Source: Acheta domesticus (Eukaryota > Arthropoda > Insecta > Orthoptera > Gryllidae). From it: a stretch of DNA of 64,000 nt. Positions 11,371-22,299 of the stretch are shown here, piece by piece (within the stretch, counting starts at the first letter, position 1; the number at the start of each line of letters is the position of its first letter). The stretch covers positions 168,006,364 to 168,070,363 of the forward strand of contig JAHLJT010008446.1 of NCBI GenBank assembly GCA_031308135.1, in the 5' to 3' direction. Below the pieces are notes generated by a model that did no database searches, was not told where the DNA came from, and worked only from the letters and a program-made list of their open reading frames with translations. Both the position numbers and the translations under genes were made by a program.

Positions 11371-11481
11371 ACAGAATTCATATTATCTAGTAGTACGGAT
11401 ATTTGTAACTTTGGTGATCATTATTAAACAATAGTACATTATGAAACGATTATGTAAAAATGGGTATTAATACACGAGTGT
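11371..11481. repeat. 111-bp direct repeat, copy 1
   Basis: It runs from acagaattcatattatctag to tacacgagtgt and appears identical by eye to 11979-12089. Confidence 0.9.
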
Positions 11482-11660
11482 GATATTACGGAACGAGCGA
11501 GTATTGTTAACTTCACACTAGTGTTTTAATACCCATTACATAATTCCATACGGTACTTTTTCTAGGACTTATAAAAGTTACCAAACTTTAATAATTTAAA
11601 CTTTTACATTGAATCGTTTCGTGGCAGGTGACATGCAGAATTGAGCCTAGGCCACCTAGC

Positions 11661-12174
11661 GGCTTTTTGTGCCATGTGTTGCTGTTGTGGGGCTGTCCTT
11701 CAACTCCGGCCAATTCTTTACTTTAAAATGTTTAGTGAATCAGAGGTGGCAGATGGCTCCGATCCTACCCTGCCGCAGATGGCTTTGGTTTACCAGTGCG
11801 CTTGTGAGGGAGTACAAAAGTTTTACCTTACGAAAGGTAATGAAAATAAAGAAATTGAACATTGTAGATAACATTTATTTAATCTTATTTTCGCTTTTTC
11901 TCTTATTTCTCGAGGTATCAACTCCACCTCTGATTCACTAGACGTTTTAAACTAAAGAATTGGCAGAATTCATATTTTACAGAATTCATATTATCTAGTA
12001 GTACGGATATTTGTAACTTTGGTGATCATTATTAAACAATAGTACATTATGAAACGATTATGTAAAAATGGGTATTAATACACGAGTGTATTAATACCAT
12101 CCATTAATACACGTGTGTATTAATCCAAGTGTTGAAGGACAACCCCACAACAGCAACACATGGCACAAAAAGCC
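11661..12174. mobile_element. Foldback-like element with two nested inverted repeats
   Basis: The outer arms are 11661-11704 and 12131-12174 (44 bases, about two mismatches), starting ggctttttgtgccatgtg. The inner arms are 11709-11749 and 11924-11964 (41 bases, about three mismatches), starting gccaattctttac. On the right, the arms are separated by copy 2 of the 111-bp repeat (11979-12089) plus palindromic ttaatacac segments. On the left they are only 4 bases apart. This suggests a later insertion into the right arm. No transposase is encoded; the 90- and 76-codon frames inside are probably incidental. Confidence 0.7.
11979..12089. repeat. 111-bp direct repeat, copy 2
   Basis: Same sequence as 11371-11481, 608 bases away. 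It ends in the palindrome ggtattaatacacgagtg (about 12070-12097), which is more symmetrical than in copy 1. Confidence 0.9.
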
Positions 12175-12604
12175 TTGTGATTTTAAGGTCAGTCAAATAG
12201 GATCAAAGAGTAATCACGATCCAATTTATTTTACTTATTGTAAAAATTACTCATAATAAAAGAAATTATAACCGACAAGCATAATATAATATTAAATGAA
12301 ATTTTAATGTACACAATCGAACGAAACACAAGAACGATTCTCATTGATTAATTGTCAATGCCTGGATTGTAAACTTCTCTGTGATTGGTCACGAACCTGT
12401 ATCATAATAAAATCTGTATCGTAATGAGTACCATTATGCGTGATACTCATTACGGTTGCAGCCATCAAATGATAAAATTATATGATGGGCATAGAAGAAG
12501 GAAATTTAAAGTTTCTGCTACTGGGGTCAAACCGGGATTTTAAAAAAGAATACGACAAATCGATGGTGCTCTTCTTGATAGAAAATGTGAGTACTAGTAG
12601 TAGC
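12175..12604. other. No recognised gene
   Basis: AT-rich sequence, nothing recognised. Confidence 0.5.
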
Positions 12605-13428
12605 CTCGTGTGTAGTCTTGGTCAGCGAGCTCGCTTTCCACTACTGGCCCCGGGTTCAATTCCCGGTCGATTGATTGTTCTGATTCCGGGCGCGTCAACT
12701 ACCGAGGACATTCGTTCCGTAAGTGTAGTGCGTGTTATTTCATTGGGAGATGGCGGTGATCTTTCCCCGCTGGATGCCGAGATCCGGCGCCGACCTACCG
12801 TCGACTAGCGGGGTTTTCCCCAACCAGGTATCTCCCACCAGAGGATCACCGCCCCAGCCAGGACAAGCTCTAAGCTCCCGACTGGTCTCCCAGCATGTGT
12901 GGTAGTGTAGTGCATGTTTGTGTGTGTAAGGGGTGAGGATCAGACAAGGAAGAGGAAGGAAAGATCGCGCGCGGTCCGTGGCCCGTTTGTTAGAGTACTG
13001 CTCCGGCATTGACCTGGCACTACCTGCTCCGGCACTATCGATCAGAGCAGCTGACCGCTAGAATTCTCCTCCAGACAGCGACTGAATTCGACCTAGCTGA
13101 CAAGCTAGTGTCGAAAATCCTGCCGCCGCCGAGACTCGAACCTAGAACCTCCGGTCAGAGGGACTGCAGTGACATCAGTTGACACAGCCATATCTCCCGG
13201 TGATTCCCGGTCGAGGTAAGACTGTAGTGTGCGTTTTCCTTGCAGTATATACTGCTGTATGACGATGAGTAAATTCACCTCTCAGGTTGAGAAGACCGGA
13301 ATACGACGTGTGGGAATGTTTGCGTGCTAACCACACTTAGCCCCCTTAACCCATGAATGCGAGGCAGGGACGTCGCCGGTATGCCTGAGCCCGTTCATGG
13401 GCTGTCGCGCCAAGTACATGCATACATA
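12605..13428 (+). mobile_element. SINE family A, interrupted by another SINE
   Basis: The head at 12605-12670 has agcgagctcgctttccac and the B-box-like gggttcaattcccgg. The body resumes at 13215-13428 with ctgtatgacgatgag and gtgctaaccacac, as in the copy at 7801-8090. The two halves together are close in length to that copy. The junction sequence attcccggtcga is present on both sides (12659-12670 and 13203-13214), which fits a 12-bp target duplication made by the inserted SINE. Confidence 0.75.
12671..13202 (-). mobile_element. tRNA-derived SINE, family C, inserted in SINE A
   Basis: It reads on the minus strand from 13202. The head carries ggttcgagtctcgg (B-box-like, about 13130-13145), and a body of roughly 530 bases ends near acaatcaa. 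It is flanked by the 12-bp duplication attcccggtcga. A second, Penelope-interrupted copy of the same SINE lies at 26497-26576 plus 29635-29978. Confidence 0.75.
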
Positions 13429-14145
13429 GGAGCGTTGGGGCATAAGTCATGGCATCTATTTTTTTCTTGTAGCTATGTGAATGTGTGGAAGTATATGTGT
13501 AAACGTATATGTGTCGTGTGGAAGTTGTGCACGCATAGTGTGTATGCAGAACAACAGATGACTCTGTAATAGCGGGAAGTAGCGCAGCGAGGGCTGTGAA
13601 ATCAGTTGCTGAGTGTTGTGCGAGACAGAAGTAACCCGTGTTGAGCAGCATTGGTGCACCCATCGTACTCTCCCGACATTTCGCCCCGTGACTTTGATCT
13701 GCATGACTGATCTGCATCTGATTCGCAAGACCAAGGAACCACTACGTGGTAGGCGGTTTGCAACACGAGAGAACATTGCTAATGCTGTGCGCCAACAACA
13801 GGTGACCTGATTCACACATGGTACGGCAAATGCTGAGGCTGATGGTATTCAGCGCCTCCCACATCGTTGGCAGCGTGTGGTAACAGTAGCAGGGGGCTAC
13901 TTTGAGGGTCTTTAGGCCCAGGTTTGCCGTGTCAATTTTATGTGTACTGTGTGGTCATTCTTTTGTACCGTGAAGGCCACACTGCCCTGTATACTACCGT
14001 AATAAATTAGTGTGTTACGATATTTCAGTGCTATTCCAAATCACATGTAGTTAACACCTTGTCCTTTCGTCTCTATATGTCACATTTTCCAACCGGACTG
14101 GTATCTTCAAGAAAAAAATAGCCATGACTTTTGCCCGAACCCTCG
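13429..14145 (+). mobile_element. Mariner element, internally deleted
   Basis: The TIRs are at 13429 (ggagcgttggggcataagtc) and ending at 14145 (gacttttgcccgaaccctcg), followed inward by the shared atttttttcttg. TA lies on both sides (13427-13428, 14146-14147). The remaining coding part is the transposase C-terminus. YSPDISPRDFDL carries the last catalytic Asp of the DD34D triad, then EPLRGRRFATRENIANAV, then GIQRLPHRWQRVV. Frame changes separate these parts. The N-terminal HTH and first catalytic Asp are missing. The total of 717 bases compares with about 1.3 kb for intact mariners. Confidence 0.85.
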
Positions 14146-14184
14146 TACATAACAGTAGTAATACAATAGTAGACGTAATAACAG

Positions 14185-14330
14185 GAGGAGGAGCAGTAGC
14201 AGTAGTAGTAACAGCAGCAGCAGCAGTAGTAGTAGTAGTACTAGTAATAGTAGTAGTAGTAAAATAAAAAATAGTAAATTAAAAGTAAAGTAAAAGTAGT
14301 AAAGTAGAAGTATTAGTAAAGAAAAGTATG
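14185..14330. repeat. (TAG)n/(CAG)n microsatellite region
   Basis: Imperfect gtagtagta and cagcagcag runs degrade into aaagtaaaagtag-type repeats. Confidence 0.85.
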
Positions 14331-14683
14331 TCCGCGAAAGTTTTTTTCATAAGAGCCTGTACTAATTTAAACTTTTATTAAAAAATTAGGCCCGTAAGAA
14401 CCAAATTGTTTCGTACTGTCTTGAAGAACAGAGATTTTCCTTTCATTTAAAGCATTTTTTGGGTTAGTTCACCGTGGTTGATCTAATGAACATACTATTT
14501 TAAAGTTTTATTTTCCTGCGCTTTGTTCGAGGCAGTGTCAATAGAATATAAAAAGGCGGTAAAAAATTAACTTGATATTACAAATCGTAGAATATTAGTA
14601 ATGTAATTAGTTTATAACTATTATAGTTATTTATTAACTGTGTATGATGTCCTATGACTACCCGATAAATAAGTTGAAATCTG
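14331..14683. other. No recognised gene
   Basis: AT-rich sequence between a microsatellite and the 3' tail of the LINE. Confidence 0.5.
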
Positions 14684-14735
14684 AATCTTCTTCTTCTTCT
14701 TCACTTCCAGGATTAGGCGTCTGCCTGTTCCGGCC

Positions 14736-15104
14736 TCACAGAACTTCTCTCCATCTCTTTTTCGGCCTCCCTATATCTCTTGTTCCTCTTGGTTTATATA
14801 GGAAGGCCAACTTCGGTAAACGAGAATTATCCATCCTTTGTACATGTTGTAGCCACTTGTTCCTGTACTCTATCATTCTTTCATTGAGGCTCTTCACATT
14901 CAGTTCTTCTCTTATTTCATCATTCTTAAATCTATCTTCTCTTGTGCAACCTTTAGTTCTTCTAAGAAATTTCATTTCTGCACTTTGTAATTGTGTGTAA
15001 GTGCTCTTTTTAGGGACCCAACTCTCACTTCCATAGAGGAGGACAGGGATGGCCATTGTGTTATAGAACTTTATTCTTGTCTCTTTCCTTGTTTTGTTTT
15101 TCAT
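14736..15104 (-). pseudogene. LINE C-terminal region
   Basis: Contains TRIKFYNTMAIPVLLYGSES, then MKFLRRTKGC, IREELNVKSL, KWLQHVQRMDNSRLPK and GRPKKRW. These are typical of the region after the RT in RTE-like elements. In sequence, the open frame continues upstream of the Met to about 15215 (SSFNYLGCEIGHDED), which places the frameshift there. Confidence 0.85.
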
Positions 15105-15184
15105 TGTCCTATGAATTATACCACATACTGATTGAAATTTTGATAGTTTCTTATTGGTATCTTCATCATGTCCTATTTCACACC

Positions 15185-17164
15185 CTAAATAGTTGAAAGA
15201 AGAGACTTGTTCAATGATTTGTTGTCTACTACAATCTTTGTTCTAACAGGTGATTTTCCACAAAAGGCCATAACTTTTGTTTTCTCTTTTGAGATTTTTA
15301 TGTCATATCCCTTGCATATTTTGTTTAAGTGGTGTACTGATCTCTGTAAGTCATCCTCTCCTTCTTGTAGTATTACGGCGGCGTCAGCGTATAATAAAAT
15401 ATTTAAATAGTCATTTTCTGTAATACATATTCCTTTTTTTATAATAAGCTTCCATTTTTGGATTATGTCATTTATATATATGTTAAAAAGCGTGGGCGAT
15501 ATTGGGCACCCTTGTCGGACTCCTTTATTAATAGGTATTTCCTCCGTCTTCTTTCTTCCTGTGTTTATTATAATTTTTGAGCCTTCATACATGGTTTTCA
15601 TTACATTTACAATGTGTGCTGGGTAGCCTTGTTTTTCCATTATGTCCCATAATTTTGTCCTATTAACATTATCAAATGCTTTTTCAAAGTCTATAAAAGC
15701 AAGATGTGTTGGCAGATTGAATTCTCTCCTTTTCTCTAAAATTTGCTGTAGGATGAATACATTGTCGGAGGTTGATCTACCTTTCCGAAACCCATTTTGT
15801 TCTTCTCCCAATAAGGCTTCAGATATTGCTTTTATTCTTGCATTCACTATTCTGGCATAGACTTTATACATTGTGCAGAGTAAACTTATTCCTCTATAAT
15901 TTTCACAATTTTTCTTATCTCCCTTTTTAAAGATGGATATTACTTCTGCTACTTTCCAGGTATTTGGAATCTTGAGTTTCTGCCAGCAAGTGTTTATTAT
16001 GTGTAGCAACCTCCATTGTAAAAGCATCCCACCATACTTCAGTAATTCAGAATTAATTTTATCTATTCCAGAAGCTTTCCTATTCTTTAACTGTTTCAAG
16101 GCTTCTTGTAATTCTTCAATAGTAATTAGGTCTGTAGTTGTTAGATTTGTGTTATTCCAGTTCGTTTGCACAGTGTTCTCTTGATACCATAACTTCTTGT
16201 AATGATTTATCCATTCGGTGTCTTCTATTACTTCTATTCTGGCATCATCTTTTTCAGACCTATTGAAGTTCTTTAAAACTTTATATGCAAAATTTTGCCT
16301 CCCATGCACATCTTGCTCTATTTGGCTTATGAAGTTATCCCAAGAGATTCTATGTGCCTCTCTCACAATTTTAGTTGCTGTATTTCTCTTCTTCGTGTAG
16401 TTTTCTCTTGTTTCTTCATTTTTTTGCTGTAACCATCGGCAATATGCTTCTTGTTTATTTTTTATAGCATTCTGAATTTCATCATTCCAGACTCTTAACC
16501 CTTTTCTACGTCTTATTTTTTTCTTTTTACCAATGGCTTCTGATGCTGCTTTTTCTATGCAAAATTTTACATTATCCCATTCATTTTCTATGCATTCTAC
16601 TGTCGGTGTTTCCAGAAGATAATGTTGCAGTCTTTGTTGGTATAGACGTTGAATGCTTTCTTCTTGCAGCAAGTAGGTTTTGTAAACCTCTTCCTGTATT
16701 CTTTGTCTTGATTTTTGAGACTTCCACTTCATCCATATTCTTAATTTTGCTACTACCAAGTAGTGGTCAGAGGCAATGTCACATCCTCTATATACGTTGA
16801 CATCTATTATCTGCGGTCTCATTTTTTCATTAATTAAAAAATAATCTATGATTGATCGCAGCCCTCTTGCACTCCATGTGTATTTGTGGATGTCACGTTT
16901 TCTAAAAAATGTGTTGGAGATTTTTAGATGGTTCATTGTGGCAAATTGTCTCAGTTCTTTCCCATTGGCATTCAAATGATGTTCTCCATTATCTCCCATT
17001 ATTTCCGGAATTGGTGTATTTCCAACTCTTGCATTAAAATCCCCACATAAAATAATATAATCATTTTTGTTGGTTTTTTCCAATTGTTTTTGCAGCTGAT
17101 CATAAAATATTTCTGTTTCTTCACGTTTTCCTTCTTCTGGAGCATATATTCCGATGATTGTCAC
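15185..17164 (-). pseudogene. LINE endonuclease (rest) and reverse transcriptase
   Basis: A 659-codon frame. Endonuclease motifs: IIGIYAP, LCGDFNARVG (catalytic Asp/Asn) and SDHYLVVAKLRI (catalytic Asp-His) near residue 135. Reverse transcriptase motifs follow from about residue 380: WKVAEVISIFKKGD, NYRGISLL, LAFIDFEKAFD (first catalytic Asp) and GVRQGCPISPTLFN. The catalytic box reads LLYADAAVILQ, so the second Asp of the usual YADD is Ala. That alone should abolish polymerase activity. The frame ends early (KSLLSTI) through a one-base frame change. Its long open state suggests recent decay. Confidence 0.9.
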
Positions 17165-17226
17165 ATATCCTCTACTGATCTTTAGTCTTAAGGTAACTAT
17201 TCTTTCATTTATGAATGTATAGTTAT

Positions 17227-17523
17227 CTATTCTTGATTTCCACTTTTATTTATTATTATTGCTACACCAGCTTTTGCCCTAATGTTTTGAGGTACACCAC
17301 TGTATATCATAATATACTCTTCTAGTTCTTTTGTCCCTTTAAGCTTTTTCTTAGTTTCAGTTGCCACCAAGATTTGTATCTCTCTTTCTTTAATTATGTT
17401 TTCTAATTCAGCCTCTCTAATGCCAATTCCTCTCACGTTCCATGTGGCTACTTTAATGTGTTCCGAAATTCCAAGTCGTTTGTCCTTTTCATGCCTAGTT
17501 CGTCGTATTGTTGGGGTAGCCAT
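17227..17523 (-). pseudogene. LINE endonuclease, N-terminal part
   Basis: From Met at 17523 the frame reads through IKVATWNVRGI, the first conserved endonuclease motif (catalytic Asn), to VAIIINKSGNQE. It ends at a stop caused by a frame change just before the rest of the endonuclease. The frame is open upstream to 17655, but that part lacks similarity that I recognise. Confidence 0.8.
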
Positions 17524-17655
17524 ATTAATTCTGTGAGGTTTTTCAGTAATTAAGGATTCGTCTGGCCGCCTTACGAGGGCTGCGCAGAAATCTGAATACA
17601 GATTCAATAAGCGTTTTTGCCAAGAATAGATATTATTCACGAAACGAATGCACAT

Positions 17656-18600
17656 AGTTTTTACAACGCTGCGCTGGCAACAGCGCTTCTGTATAATTTC
17701 CTGCGAATACTGTAACAGCGAAATAATTCATGTTTATTTCATTTCTCAAAGTAAGAAACGATTGCTCTTCCTGACTATCGAAATGAATGCAGATATGCAT
17801 CACAGGCGCTTTGTTTGTATTGGACGGTTTCAAATAATAGCTGAGGTGTCAGTAGCGCAGAAAATGCAATATTTCAGTATGACGTAGCTGTTTCCAGTGA
17901 CGCGAGAAAGTATGTGCTGTTGTAGCATCTCTAGTTTCCCATATATGTTTGGCGTCACTTTCTTACTAGAATATCAAATTTATATCTTTTCAAGACTCTA
18001 AGCGAAAAATTAGAATTGAATAATGGAATGAATTATTTCATTAATGCATTATGGAATGCATGAAATATTGGAAGGGTCCCCACAGCAAAACGGCACCCGA
18101 CAGAGTTAATCCTCCACAGTTGTCATGTATTTCCTTTAGTTTTTCAGAGAGTGGTAGAAAGTATAACGTGTTAGTGCAGTGACAGGTTATGTGAAGTTTG
18201 GGACATCAGCAGAAGAATACTGATACTGGGTATAGGAGAATAGGGAGTACGTTTAGAGGAGGTGTACGAGGGTTGGGGCGGAGAATTAAGAACAATAGTG
18301 TTCTCGTTTTGTGTAGGGGCGTTTGTACCCCTGATCAATATTTGGATTGTGATCATTGTCGTGTCATTCAATGATATTAGATTTTTTCGATGTTTATTGC
18401 AGGATATTTGTATACTTGAATATTTGGTGTAAATTGTTGCGTGTTGTTAACTATGGTAAATTGTTCCGGTACCAGGATATCACTGAGATAAGTCTAGTAA
18501 TGACTACATATGAAAGTGTTATTTTAAAGGACGCGGTTTTCCTCATTTTGAGATACTTATATCTAAAATTAAATTATTTTTAAACAAGAGGAGATACAAA
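17656..18600. other. No gene; one repeat terminus near 17935
   Basis: Mostly non-coding. gcgagaaagtatgtgctg ... catctctag at about 17905-17935 is a variant of the hairpin-CTAG terminus described for the composite repeats, in plus orientation. Confidence 0.5.
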
Positions 18601-19629
18601 GGCATAAACTCTCTCGCTTTACTAATATCGGTAACGAAATATACATTATTTCTTGACCCCGCGAAAATGAGACCCAAAACAGTATTTTAAGCGTACCATC
18701 TTCTATCCGTGGCAAAAATTTTAAGAAGAAATTTGGAGCGCTTTTGAGAAATGTTTTTTTTTTTACAAATTGCATTAATTTCAAGCACAAATTACGCGCG
18801 AACTACTCTTTTTTTCAAGGAGTTGTTCATGCATTTCATAAAGAGCTGATTTTTTACACAGATTTTGTCTAAGGCAAAAATCCCTACCTTCAATTCACGT
18901 AAAGAAAAACATTTCATTCAAGTAAAGAAAAACTTGAGTGGTTTTTGAGAAAAAATTTTAAAACATTTTAAAATCGCTTATATTTCGCGCGAAAATAGAC
19001 GAAAACTATTCATATTTTCGAAAAAAAAAATCAACATTACCTTATTGTCGGTAAAAACACATTTCATTACGTAAAAAATCAATCTTCAATACTGCAGTTG
19101 TAGGAAGACGCTAAAAAATTGCACTTTTGCAAGTAGGTGATTTGTTTAAGCGCTAACATTTACCACGGAGGGAGTGACAGACGCACGGACGGACAGACAG
19201 AAGTTTTACCAGAATCGATTTTACGTTATCAAGGGCCCACACAACGTGGATTCTGCTTACACCTCGATTTAGAGGAAGTGTAAGAACATGATTTATCCAC
19301 TTTTTCGTTATCAGGGCCCGAAAATAAGTTTTCGTCGAAAATTCGCCGTTTTTCGACGCACGATTACAATGCTTTCGCTTCTTACATTCATAAGGACGAG
19401 ACAGTAAAAAGGAAGATTTTGGAGCAATTTGTTAAAAAATTATAAATTACCTTATTTAAACATTTGCCTCAGGAGAACATTTTGTATTCAGGAAAAATAT
19501 GTCTGCAATTATGTACTAGTTGCAGGAAGGCGCCAAAAAATCTAAATTTTGCAGTTTTCGAAAATTCAATGAAACGTGGGGCTGATGCATTTCTATTACT
19601 GTAGTATTATTTAAAAATGCAAAGAAACG

Positions 19630-19795
19630 TATTTCGAACGTATTTTGAAAATATTGTTATGGCCTCATAAAAAGTATCCCCAAAAATCAAAATATCCTTT
19701 TCAAATTTGCACGGGCTTAAGTTCGACCAGATCGATTCAAGAATATCAAGTTTGAAAAAAAAAAGTACAATCTGTGTACTCGTCTGATTGTCGAA
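19630..19795. repeat. 166-bp exact direct repeat, copy 1
   Basis: It runs from tatttcgaacgtattttg to ctgattgtcgaa, including a run of ten A. By eye it is identical to 20211-20376. Confidence 0.92.
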
Positions 19796-20210
19796 TTAGG
19801 CGCTAGAGTTGACCACAGACGGACGGACTGTCAGACATACATACAGTCGTTTTGGTGTAAATTCATTTTTTGTGTCAAGTACACTCAAAATCTGACTACA
19901 CAAAGAAATTAAAGGAAGTAATTTATTACATATTTACTTACATTATAATTTATTACCGGGGCAAGATGTATCGGTTTTTTTCGATATCAGGGCCCCACCA
20001 TATGAGTTTTTCTGTCGAAAAATGCCATTTTTCGCTGACGTATTACAATACTTTTCTTTACAACTTAAATATTTAGAAGACGAGAAAGTAAAAAATGTAA
20101 GATAGAGAGTCTGAGAGTTTGTTTTCCCAAAAAACAAAAGATCCATTTCGAATTCGCCGCACAGGGTTCGACGAGATCGTTGAGAAATATCAATTTTGGA
20201 AAATAATCCT

Positions 20211-20376
20211 TATTTCGAACGTATTTTGAAAATATTGTTATGGCCTCATAAAAAGTATCCCCAAAAATCAAAATATCCTTTTCAAATTTGCACGGGCTTA
20301 AGTTCGACCAGATCGATTCAAGAATATCAAGTTTGAAAAAAAAAAGTACAATCTGTGTACTCGTCTGATTGTCGAA
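20211..20376. repeat. 166-bp exact direct repeat, copy 2
   Basis: The start-to-start distance to copy 1 is 581 bases. The identity, including the A10 run, suggests a recent duplication or a gene-conversion event. Confidence 0.92.
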
Positions 20377-20384
20377 AGAAAATC

Positions 20385-20627
20385 AGACACAGAATGAAGA
20401 ACATGAGGGTTCAGGGCAGAAATTTATAGCTAATTTACCTTTGAAAATATATTTTATTATATAGGAGCGAATATTTTTGTCAACAAAACTCGAAAAAACC
20501 TCTCTTTTCTGTATTCAAAATTCGACTAGAATATGGTTTAGGATAGAGACCACAGAATTATGAAAACGTGCACAAAATTCACTTCTCCCCATAGCTCGTC
20601 ATACGCAGTTTTTAACTGTTTTTGACG

Positions 20628-20650
<23 letters not shown>
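20385..20650 (+). repeat. Dispersed repeat R3, copy 1, with (AAAT)n tail
   Basis: It shares tttacctttgaaaatatat, taggagcgaatatttttgtc, cgactagaatatggtttagg and cttctccccatagctcgtca with 57507-57720. It ends in an AAAT microsatellite (20628-20664), as do the other copies in shorter form. 'R3' is a local label. Confidence 0.8.
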
Positions 20651-20662
<12 letters not shown>

Positions 20663-20664
20663 AT

Positions 20665-22220
20665 TGTTTAGAAGCAAGTATTGTTCACAAACAAACGGAA
20701 GAACGGATAGAACGTCAGAAAATGCTTAAAAAATTTATCAAAATCAGGCACCCCCAAAACCATTATCCCCGTTATAATTTACACTTCAATTTTTGATAGC
20801 TTACATAACACTCTCTATACTCCCTACATACTACTAGCATTCGAGATATTAACAGCCTGTTATGTCCAATCTGTGATAGTCACATAAATTTGTCGCGTAC
20901 TTAATACAGGAAGTGAGGAAACATGACATGAAATATTTTATCATTATGAAATAGATCTGCTGAACCGCAAGAAAGTAAAACGTTGCACTATGTGTACTTA
21001 GATTACTATGTACTTAAGTTTTATTAAATTCTAATAAACAATATTAACTCACCTGCATTTTCTGTATCATCTTCCCAAAAAAGGAAGAAAAATGCACAAT
21101 TTTGGAAAATAATCCTTACTGTTTAGAAGCAAGTATTGCATGTATGTTCACAAACGAACGGAAAGACAGTTTACACAAATTCCGATTAAATAAATTTTTA
21201 CGTGTTCTTTTATATTTCTGACAAACGTCGGAACTTTATCCAGACCGGGGTAATATGATGGATTACTATTATCACAAGAAGACAATAATCTTTTACAAAC
21301 CAGAGAACGAGATATGACTGTCAAAAAAATGATTTATCATTTGGTTCACCACTTCAAATAATGTCAGTCAATATTGCCAGCGAAACAACTCAACTTCAAT
21401 ACATGATTCATTAAAATTCACATTTACGGATATTTTCCGTCGACGTATGAACAAGTTTGTAAGTTTTAGTGAAAATGTGCACATAATTTCACAGAAACAT
21501 GCAATCAATATACATAATATATTATGTTAAATCAGTGCGAAGCTCTCCAGTCTAGTGCGCGACACTTGAGTTAACAGAGGTATTACGATATTTGAATCGA
21601 TGAAAATGCCTAAGTCAATTTTTTGTCAAAATGAGATTTGGGTGGAGTAGAGTTCTGTGAGAGTCGACACGCATTTTAATTACGATAGAGCACTAGTCAG
21701 GCAGTAACAAAGCCATTAAATGCACACCCATTTTTACAGTTTATTTATGAAAAGGCAGTAGTCAAAATACTTAGGTCCTTTCATACATTAAAAGTTTAAC
21801 CGGAAGAGTGTTTAAAGAGGTTATCAGCAGTGAACTTAATATTGTTTAAAATACTTCTAAGTATATTGTTTTTACAGGAATGAATTTAATTGAATAAAGA
21901 GATGTTGCCAGATTGCAATTCATTTCAAAAAGCTTGTCGGGAGCATAGCAGTAAACTTCAGTGCTTTACTTGGAGCAGCAGTGGCAGGAGAACCCAATTG
22001 ATTACACTGGTCAACACTCATTTTCTTGCCAAACAATTCAAAGCCATTTTAGTGTATGTTTAATGCACAGATTCCAAAAATGGCACTGGTTTTGGAAGAT
22101 TGGCTCTAGTTTTTCAGATAATAAAAATTGTATCGAAAAATATTATTTTATTGAGTACAGTCTATTCGTAAATTGCATAAAACTTGAACTAAATGTAACT
22201 AGATATGCCTCTATATACAA
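20665..22220. other. No recognised gene
   Basis: AT-rich. ttgtttagaagcaagtatt at about 20665 recurs at about 21119. The plus frame 21961-22326 (121 codons) has no known motif. Confidence 0.45.
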
Positions 22221-22299
22221 AATTAAACTCTTGAAATACATATTAATATATTTATATTTACAGCCTGCAAAGAATCACAAAACGTATTACTCCCTTTTA

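Larger units (their letters stand above)
14684..17655 (-). mobile_element. RTE-type LINE, nearly full length, inactive
   Basis: The element runs right to left: an apurinic-type endonuclease, a reverse transcriptase, a conserved C-terminal region, a very short 3' UTR and a (GAA)n tail (14684-14703, seen as ttcttcttc). The short 3' UTR with microsatellite tail and the protein layout fit the RTE clade. It is inactive because of at least two frameshifts (near 17230 and 15215) and a substituted catalytic residue in the RT. The 5' limit is uncertain. The first Met in the endonuclease frame that fits the family is at 17523. Confidence 0.85.
18600..20400 (+). repeat. E1 dispersed repeat bodies, partly duplicated
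   Basis: It carries the E1 landmarks: gaaatttggagcg, cagacggacggac-like tract (about 19185), ttatccactttttcgttatcagggc, and a hairpin tail of ttacattcataaggacgag type, seen twice (about 19290-19410 and 19965-20095). The same order occurs at 37.0, 46-47, 53.6-54.6 and 56.4-57.0 kb. There is no coding capacity. It contains the exact direct repeat listed next. Confidence 0.65.

Noticed and set aside
15207..16800. Plus-strand frames inside the LINE
   Set aside because: Shadows of the long minus-strand endonuclease/RT frame.
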